Positions 6,042 to 10,259 of a stretch of DNA of 10,259 nucleotides are shown here, one piece after another. This stretch comes from a candidate division TM6 bacterium UASB124. Its GTDB lineage: Bacteria > Babelota > Babeliae > Babelales > RVW-14. Under the pieces are notes generated by a model that searched no databases, was not told the origin of the DNA, and saw only the letters and a program-made list of their open reading frames with translations. The stretch spans positions 1 through 10,259 of the forward strand of contig CAMBZK010000028.1 of assembly GCA_945872225.1 (NCBI GenBank), written 5' to 3'. Within the stretch, counting starts at the first letter, position 1, and each line of letters opens with the position of its first letter. The position numbers and the translations under genes were made by a program.

Positions 6042-7097
6042 ATGTTAAATATTCTGATCATGAGGGTTTCTGCTATTGGTGATGTTATCCATACATTGCC
6101 ATGCGTATTTTTGTTGAAGAAACTACTGCCAAATGCACGCATTAGCTGGGTTGTACAACAAAAAGCCGCCAGCTTGCTCATTGGGCAACCATTTCTTGAG
6201 CGCGTGTATGTGCTGCCCGACCATTTTTTATATCCGAAAAATATGCGGACAACCTTGCGCATCACTAAAGAGCTCCGAGCTGTTCAGTGGGATGGGATCA
6301 TTGATTTTCAGGGGTTAACAAAAACAAGTATGCTATTAACATTTTTATATGGTAAAAAGTATGGCTTTGATAAAAACAACGCCCGCTGGTCGCTCAGCAC
6401 TTTATTTACCGACCACCAAACGACACCTGTTTTTAGCAATATTGTACAAAAGAATCTGTCACTAGCAGCTGACGCGGCTTACGATCTTGCTCCTTACAAA
6501 TCCTGCCCTGCTGTTCACACCATGCAGCCAGCATTTCAGCTTTCGGTGCAAGAGCACGATAAACAAGCGGTACAAGGGTGGTTACATGATAACCAGATTG
6601 CATCATTTATCGCGTTATGCCCAAATACTACTTGGGCATCAAAACACTGGCCAACGGAGCATTGGGTAGATATTGCAGAGCAACTTGCTCAACAGGCATC
6701 AAAAGAGCGCCCGCTCGTTATTGTTGGTAGTAGCTTTGGCCAAGCTGCAAAAGATCTCGTTAAAGAGCTATCAAATAACAACATACCATTTTATATAATG
6801 CCGTCTTGGCACCTAGCTATGACAGGATACGCCTTAACGCACGCACGCCTAGTCATTGCACCAGACACAGGATTGCTCCATTTGTGCGATTATTTGGGGA
6901 TTAAAACGATTGGTATTTTTGGTCCAACTTCAAAAAAACAACATGGGCCATTTTTGGATGGAGACAATGTTCAGCAAGCTATTCAAATTGCTTGCCCTCA
7001 CTTCTATAAAAAAGAGCACGGCGATGGGGACGTAAACTGTATGACACTTTTCACCCCAAACGACATGCTCTTGCAAATCAATACAGCGCTAAAATAA
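6042..7097 (+). CDS. waaC: LPS heptosyltransferase I-like glycosyltransferase (GT9)
   Basis: 351 residues. The start is fixed by the family N-terminus: ILIMRVSAIGDVIHTLP (residues 4-20), where Asp14 matches the catalytic Asp of WaaC. Other GT9 signatures are DGIIDFQGLTKTSML (84-98), TTWASKHWP (196-204), a nucleotide-sugar-binding loop PLVIVGSSF (224-232), APDTGLLHL (273-281) and GIFGPTS (291-297). These enzymes add a heptose from ADP-heptose to Kdo-lipid A on the cytoplasmic face of the inner membrane, building the LPS inner core. It is a little longer than typical WaaC. No other LPS gene is nearby, so the acceptor cannot be confirmed; WaaF or another GT9 is possible, although SAIGDVIHTLP is most like WaaC. 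The ribosome site is weak (AAAAAG). It ends six bases before the end of convergent thyX. Confidence 0.85.
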   Translation: MLNILIMRVSAIGDVIHTLPCVFLLKKLLPNARISWVVQQKAASLLIGQPFLERVYVLPDHFLYPKNMRTTLRITKELRAVQWDGIIDFQGLTKTSMLLTFLYGKKYGFDKNNARWSLSTLFTDHQTTPVFSNIVQKNLSLAADAAYDLAPYKSCPAVHTMQPAFQLSVQEHDKQAVQGWLHDNQIASFIALCPNTTWASKHWPTEHWVDIAEQLAQQASKERPLVIVGSSFGQAAKDLVKELSNNNIPFYIMPSWHLAMTGYALTHARLVIAPDTGLLHLCDYLGIKTIGIFGPTSKKQHGPFLDGDNVQQAIQIACPHFYKKEHGDGDVNCMTLFTPNDMLLQINTALK

Positions 7098-7103
7098 GCT
7101 CTT

Positions 7104-7862
7104 CTAATCAATTGGCGCATTCATTAATGCCTGCCATGAAACAGGAAATTTAGATGCAACTAAGTCGCTGACCAAATGGGCATATTCTTGAATTTCCCGT
7201 TGTGCTAGCGGTGCAATGCGAAGACGCACAAGACGTGCGTACCCTGCAAGACTTGCGGTCTCAATAAATTCTGTGTACATCGATTGCGGCAGAATCATCC
7301 GCGCTTGTTCTGGCGCTACGCCTTGGTCAAGCAGTGACTGATAGTAAGCTTGCGCTTGATCAACATAAGCCTGCATTTGCACCATAAGCTCTGCGCTGTT
7401 TTCCATCAAATCTTCTTTTGACCCCTGCTTTAAATTTTTGTCCCGTTGGCGCAAGCCCGCAGGCATAAAAAACCCCGGAGCATCGACCACATAGCGGCGC
7501 GATACTTCATTACGGGTAAAGCCAACAGAGTGCTTAAACCACTCGCGTGCGACAAAAATAGGCATTTTGATACGCATCGAAAGCTGCGGGTGAAAAAATG
7601 GCGAAGAATGGCGATGATCTGCTAAATACTTAATTAATTTAGCATCTCGCTCAGCAAGCTTAGTAACCTGCTGCCCATCAATTTCTACTTGCTCAAAGGC
7701 TGATTCTTTGTGGAATGAGACGCGGGCAGTATTCACCACCGTTAGATCTGAGCCAAAACAGTCTATAAACTCAACAAACCCTGCCCCATCATGAATAAAT
7801 AACTTATTTGCTGGCACCGATTGCATAATCGATTGCGCAACAACCGCACCTTGCAATTCCAT
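7104..7862 (-). CDS. thyX: FAD-dependent thymidylate synthase ThyX
   Basis: 252 residues. ThyX makes dTMP from dUMP using methylene-tetrahydrofolate, NADPH and FAD, replacing ThyA. Conserved blocks are NTARVSF (residues 44-50), KLIKYLADHRHSSPFFHPQLS (75-95, the HxSPFEH-like FAD region), NEVSRRYV (118-125), EQARMILP (185-192) and RLRIAPLAQREIQEYAHLV (213-231). The signature normally written RHRx7S is altered: KHS (110-112) is followed by VGFTRNEV and Ser121, eight rather than seven residues. I recall KHxVG-type variants in some phage and bacterial ThyX, so this is probably a functional subgroup. The ATG at 7862 has GGGAG close upstream (four-base spacing). Another Met at residue 13 lacks a ribosome site. 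Confidence 0.93.
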   Translation of the reverse strand: MELQGAVVAQSIMQSVPANKLFIHDGAGFVEFIDCFGSDLTVVNTARVSFHKESAFEQVEIDGQQVTKLAERDAKLIKYLADHRHSSPFFHPQLSMRIKMPIFVAREWFKHSVGFTRNEVSRRYVVDAPGFFMPAGLRQRDKNLKQGSKEDLMENSAELMVQMQAYVDQAQAYYQSLLDQGVAPEQARMILPQSMYTEFIETASLAGYARLVRLRIAPLAQREIQEYAHLVSDLVASKFPVSWQALMNAPID

Positions 7863-7966
7863 AATGCTCCCGTTCGCTCTTAAAATTAGACCGTTTAACT
7901 TGCATATTCACTTAAAAATTTTTGTGTCTTTTTTATGGGATTGCTGTTTAAAGCATCGACAATCTG

Positions 7967-7994
7967 TGGTATGGTAACCAGACACTTGTACCAT
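7967..7994 (+). promoter_or_regulatory. Extended -10 promoter candidate with inverted repeat
   Basis: TGGTATGGT (7967-7975) fits an extended -10 (TG, one base, TATGGT) 38 bases ahead of the membrane-protein start. No good -35 is spaced from it. ATGGTA (7971-7976) and TACCAT (7989-7994) form a six-base inverted repeat spanning the likely transcription start, which could be an operator or a 5' hairpin. Confidence 0.35.
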
Positions 7995-8013
7995 AAACGA
8001 AAGGATACCGCCC

Positions 8014-8694
8014 ATGTTCAAAAAAATAAATCCCTTTAGCAAAAGCATTGTTACTTTTTGCCTCTGGCTTACCGCGCTCCTTCTAAGCGCCTGCATACCA
8101 GTTGCAGGGCTGAGTGGATCATATCGCTACGTGCTCAGTGGCATCAATATCGTGCTACCCATTGCCGGTGGTCTTTTTTCGTTTGGCTCAATTGGACTGC
8201 TTATTGGTGCGTTATGGCTTTTAAAAATATTTTTTTTATCCTTGCCAATCACCATTGGTATCCCCAGTGCCTGCGCCATGCTTTCATGGGCAAGCACCCG
8301 ACAGGGATCTAAGCAAAAAATGCTCAATTTTGCTATCAACGCTTTATTGCCAGCAATGTGCATGGCCGTTTTCATGCTTCACCCAACAGCACAAGCAGCC
8401 TGCACATACGCACTTTATTGGCTTATTCCAATCGTTATTTATATGGTAAATCGTACCAACAACAGCTTACTGCTGGCCCTACAAAGCACCTTTGTCGCTC
8501 ACGCCGTCGGCAGCATTATGTGGCTCTTTTTGATTCCAATGACAGCAGCTCAGTGGCTTGCCCTCATCCCAGTTGTAGCACTCGAACGATTGAGCATAGC
8601 CGTGCTCGCAGCAGGCCTCTTCACAATAATACGCATGGCCTCCTCGCTCATAACAGCAACACAAGGGCAACTACATAAAGAAAACGAATTATAA
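8014..8694 (+). CDS. Polytopic inner-membrane protein of unknown function
   Basis: 226 residues from ATG 8014, with AAGGA at 8001-8005 eight bases upstream. About six to seven hydrophobic segments are visible, roughly at residues 11-35, 39-55, 56-75, 77-92, 104-122, 127-146, 152-175 and 178-210 (some short or paired). The start is basic (MFKKINPFSK), consistent with an inside N-terminus. The most conserved-looking stretch is STFVAHAVGSIMWLF (around 157-171) followed by LALIPVVALERL. The length and helix number would suit a small transporter module such as an ECF S-component, but I see no decisive motif. A lipobox-like LLSAC (23-27) sits in the first segment and is probably coincidental. It is divergent from thyX, 151 bases away, and apparently monocistronic. 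Confidence 0.75.
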   Translation: MFKKINPFSKSIVTFCLWLTALLLSACIPVAGLSGSYRYVLSGINIVLPIAGGLFSFGSIGLLIGALWLLKIFFLSLPITIGIPSACAMLSWASTRQGSKQKMLNFAINALLPAMCMAVFMLHPTAQAACTYALYWLIPIVIYMVNRTNNSLLLALQSTFVAHAVGSIMWLFLIPMTAAQWLALIPVVALERLSIAVLAAGLFTIIRMASSLITATQGQLHKENEL

Positions 8695-8819
8695 TGGCAC
8701 AGGCCCAGAAATTGGCATTTTCCCGCTTCTTCAAATGGCTTGCTTGATTCACAACCAAAAAATTAGCTAGCATTAGGTTAGTTATATTCTCATGGGTTAT
8801 TTATCAAAAAAGGAGTTTC

Positions 8820-9458
8820 ATGTACCTATTTGAAAAACAATTAAACACGCTGTGCTTACTAACACTGTTTTTGTTGGCTGGCATAAGCACCATTGATGCT
8901 GATGCCGCTGCCGATATTGCAGCCTTACCAGCTGACACCCCAGCCGATGTTACTGGACTCACCACGATGTGGGGAAGAATTAAGACCATTCTACTCGCTA
9001 CACCAAGCGCCCTTGATGCGGCAACAATGGATTCTTTGTGGAATGCCACCATGGTTGGTGCAGGATTTGAGACTTCAATAATCAGTGATCAACCTTTGTA
9101 TCAGTTAATCCTTGATACCCTAACCCTCATGAGCAATCCAAAGTTTGTGACGAGCGATAGCCAACAAGCCATCACCGATTTTATTGCATCAACCCCAGGA
9201 TTTGCAGGACTTACACCAAGCGCTCCTCCAGCTGGAACTAAGCCTGCAGCAAGCAAACCAGCTACAAGCAAACCAGCTACAAGTAAATCAGCTACAAGTA
9301 AATCAGCTACAAGTAAATCAGTTACGAGTAAATCAGCAGCACCAGTAACCACAACTGATGGCCAAACAAAATCTAGCACCCTTCCTGGTACTGGATCTAA
9401 TGTTACCAAAGCAAAAAAACTTGGTCGCATACGTACTGGCACTGAAGCAAAAAAATAG
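8820..9458 (+). CDS. Exported protein with pentapeptide tandem repeats
   Basis: 212 residues from ATG 8820 with AGGAG at 8811-8815 four bases upstream. A hydrophobic segment (residues 8-25) ends near ADA (27-29), a plausible signal-peptidase site. Residues 30-130 are Ala/Asp/Thr-rich with helical stretches (for example LYQLILDTLTLM) and no recognised domain. Residues 132-175 are a Pro/Ala/Ser/Lys/Thr linker made largely of SKPAT or SKSAT pentapeptides encoded by a 15-bp tandem repeat. The end is strongly basic (KAKKLGRIR...EAKK). The architecture of export signal, small folded region, repeat linker and basic tail resembles envelope-anchored or surface proteins; binding to acidic polymers is possible but inferred. 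A strong terminator follows 18 bases after the stop. I do not recognise a family. Confidence 0.75.
   Translation: MYLFEKQLNTLCLLTLFLLAGISTIDADAAADIAALPADTPADVTGLTTMWGRIKTILLATPSALDAATMDSLWNATMVGAGFETSIISDQPLYQLILDTLTLMSNPKFVTSDSQQAITDFIASTPGFAGLTPSAPPAGTKPAASKPATSKPATSKSATSKSATSKSVTSKSAAPVTTTDGQTKSSTLPGTGSNVTKAKKLGRIRTGTEAKK
9252..9341 (+). repeat. 15-bp tandem repeat, six units
   Basis: Units start at 9252, 9267, 9282, 9297, 9312 and 9327. The first two are AGCAAACCAGCTACA, the next two are AGTAAATCAGCTACA, and the last two diverge at a few bases. A more decayed unit precedes them at 9237-9251. The pairing of identical adjacent units suggests recent duplication. The period keeps the reading frame, so copy number can vary without breaking the protein. 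Confidence 0.95.
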
Positions 9459-9469
9459 TATCTAAGCAT

Positions 9470-9510
9470 AAAAAAACCCGCTTGCAAAGAACTTGCAAGC
9501 GGGATTTTTT
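9470..9510. terminator. Perfect bidirectional terminator
   Basis: CCCGCTTGCAA (9477-9487) pairs perfectly with TTGCAAGCGGG (9493-9503) around a five-base loop. Seven A precede it (9470-9476) and six T follow (9505-9510), so each strand reads a stem then a T-run. It lies between the convergent repeat-protein gene and ssb and should end both transcripts. Confidence 0.95.
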
Positions 9511-9541
9511 ATGACAAAACAAATAATTAATTTGTACCTTA

Positions 9542-10069
9542 TTAAAACGGCAAATCGTCTTCAAACGGCGCTTTGTCCTTAAATGCAATCTCACCAGTAG
9601 GGGTAGCAAATTCATCATCTGCCCTTGCTACTGCTTTTTTCACACGCGGTTTTGGTGCAGCTGCTTCTTGAACTTGTGTTGTTGCAGCAGGAGCTTGCGC
9701 CGCATCATAATCATCAAGCCCATCTTCTTGTGCTTGACCAGAATTTAAGAAGGTAACGCGGTCTGCAACAATAGTATGCTTGCTGCGCTTTGCGCCATCG
9801 GTTTCTTGCCAGTTGTCCATTTTCAGGCGACCCTCAACCAAAATTGACCGGCCTTTTGCCAAAAATTGACGGCATGATTCAGCTTGTGGGCCCCAAACAT
9901 CAACGTCAACAAAGCATACTTCTTGGACCATTGCTCCAGTTTGTTTATTTTTGAATTGTCTGTTAGAAGCCAAACCAAGACGACATACTGCCTGACCTGA
10001 AGCAAGTTGTTTGTGTTCAGGGTCACGGGTCAGATTACCAATCATGATTACGCGATTAAAACTTGCCAT
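9542..10069 (-). CDS. ssb: Single-stranded DNA-binding protein
   Basis: 175 residues. The OB-fold domain spans roughly residues 1-112 and begins with the family signature SFNRVIMIGNLTRDPE (3-18). It continues through FVDVDVWGPQAESCRQFLAKGRSILVEGRL (53-82), with the aromatic and Lys/Arg residues used to stack on and bind DNA. A disordered Ala/Gln/Asp/Pro-rich linker (about 115-165) ends in the acidic tip EDDLPF, the docking tail for replication and repair partners. SSB forms tetramers that coat single-stranded DNA in replication, recombination and repair. The usual rpsF and rpsR neighbours are not seen. GAGG ten bases before the ATG is the likely ribosome site. A promoter is visible just upstream, and the shared terminator lies beyond the stop. 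Confidence 0.97.
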   Translation of the reverse strand: MASFNRVIMIGNLTRDPEHKQLASGQAVCRLGLASNRQFKNKQTGAMVQEVCFVDVDVWGPQAESCRQFLAKGRSILVEGRLKMDNWQETDGAKRSKHTIVADRVTFLNSGQAQEDGLDDYDAAQAPAATTQVQEAAAPKPRVKKAVARADDEFATPTGEIAFKDKAPFEDDLPF

Positions 10070-10121
10070 AGGGGTATTGCCTCAAATGATAATGGTGAAT
10101 GAACTTAAAAACAGTGCCGTT

Positions 10122-10149
10122 AGATTAACATAAAGTTTGACGATGGCAA
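10122..10149 (-). promoter_or_regulatory. Likely ssb promoter
   Basis: Read on the minus strand, TTGCCA (10144-10149) is a five-of-six -35 match. It is separated by 16 bases from TAATCT (10122-10127), which is preceded by TG one base away, an extended -10. It lies about 50 bases before the ssb ATG, and its -10 overlaps the stop codon of the upstream partial frame. Confidence 0.5.
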
Positions 10150-10259
10150 AGAACCTTATCAAGAGCATCAAAACCCTGCAATTTGCGCTCGTATTGGACA
10201 GGTTCATACAAAAACAAATGAACAAGCGCATCTATTTCACGAACCAAGTTATCAACCGT
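10125..10259 (-). CDS. Probable 3' end of an unidentified gene
   Basis: On the minus strand a frame is open from the window edge to a TAA at 10125-10127, giving 44 residues. Its codons favour G in first position and it has a balanced soluble-protein composition (VDNLVREIDALVHLF, then YERKLQGFDALDKVL, probably helical). The complementary plus-strand frame from ATG 10143 is also open to the edge, but it has no ribosome site and far fewer G-first codons. The piece is too short to identify. It would be the gene directly upstream of ssb on the same strand, 55 bases away. Confidence 0.5.
   Translation of the reverse strand, partial: TVDNLVREIDALVHLFLYEPVQYERKLQGFDALDKVLCHRQTLC

Noticed and set aside
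8081..8095. Lipoprotein signal (LLSAC) in the polytopic membrane protein
   Set aside because: Several further membrane segments follow at once, which is not how exported lipoproteins are built; likely chance.
9381..9395. LPGTG in the repeat protein, matching the LPxTG sortase motif
   Set aside because: It is not followed by a hydrophobic segment and positive tail as sortase substrates require, and the genome context is Gram-negative-like.
9101..9487. Long minus-strand frame opposite the tandem repeat (LLVADLLVA-type repeats)
   Set aside because: It is the antisense shadow of the repeat. The plus frame has a signal peptide, ribosome site and terminator, and the shadow runs through the terminator stem.
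10143..10259. Plus-strand frame from ATG 10143, open to the window edge
   Set aside because: No ribosome site and poor G-first codon pattern; the complementary minus frame is the better coding candidate, though both are short.

Overview
The window looks like a chromosomal segment of a Gram-negative-type, host-associated bacterium. It carries a GT9 heptosyltransferase of the LPS inner-core type, several proteins with Sec signal peptides, and ThyX for thymidylate synthesis. The mix of housekeeping genes with unrecognised exported proteins, plus a membrane-anchored two-domain M16 peptidase, resembles reduced intracellular lineages such as Dependentiae (TM6). That placement is an inference from gene content and sequence style; there is no rRNA or other phylogenetic marker to prove it.

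Layout. Positions 1-654 (minus) hold the N-terminal part of an exported, probably outer-membrane protein that runs off the left edge. cutA (724-1035, minus) lies just upstream of it. A small exported Asp-rich protein (1178-1453, plus) follows, ending in a strong intrinsic terminator (1497-1546). The 339-base gap 1454-1792 holds that terminator and some weaker hairpins. Next comes a plus-strand run: an unrecognised exported protein (1793-2602), rnpA (2638-2970) and yidD (2988-3209). yidD overlaps, tail to tail, a large M16 zinc peptidase gene on the minus strand (3181-5937). The peptidase diverges from a waaC-like heptosyltransferase (6042-7097, plus) across a short region containing inverted repeats. 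The heptosyltransferase converges on thyX (7104-7862, minus) with only six bases between them. An unidentified polytopic membrane protein (8014-8694, plus) and an exported protein with a 15-bp tandem repeat (8820-9458, plus) follow. A perfect, apparently bidirectional terminator (9477-9510) separates the latter from the convergent ssb (9542-10069, minus). A probable gene 3' end on the minus strand occupies 10125-10259.

Functions. Information processing is represented by RnpA (tRNA 5' maturation), SSB (replication and repair) and ThyX (dTMP). Envelope functions are represented by YidD (membrane-protein insertion), the heptosyltransferase (LPS core), the M16 peptidase (likely outside the cytoplasm) and the exported proteins. 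rnpA-yidD is a remnant of the widespread rpmH-rnpA-yidD-yidC cluster, but neither rpmH nor yidC is adjacent here. I found no tRNA, rRNA, CRISPR array, insertion sequence or phage module. No clear multi-gene novel system is visible; the best leads are the unrecognised exported proteins and the variant ThyX motif.
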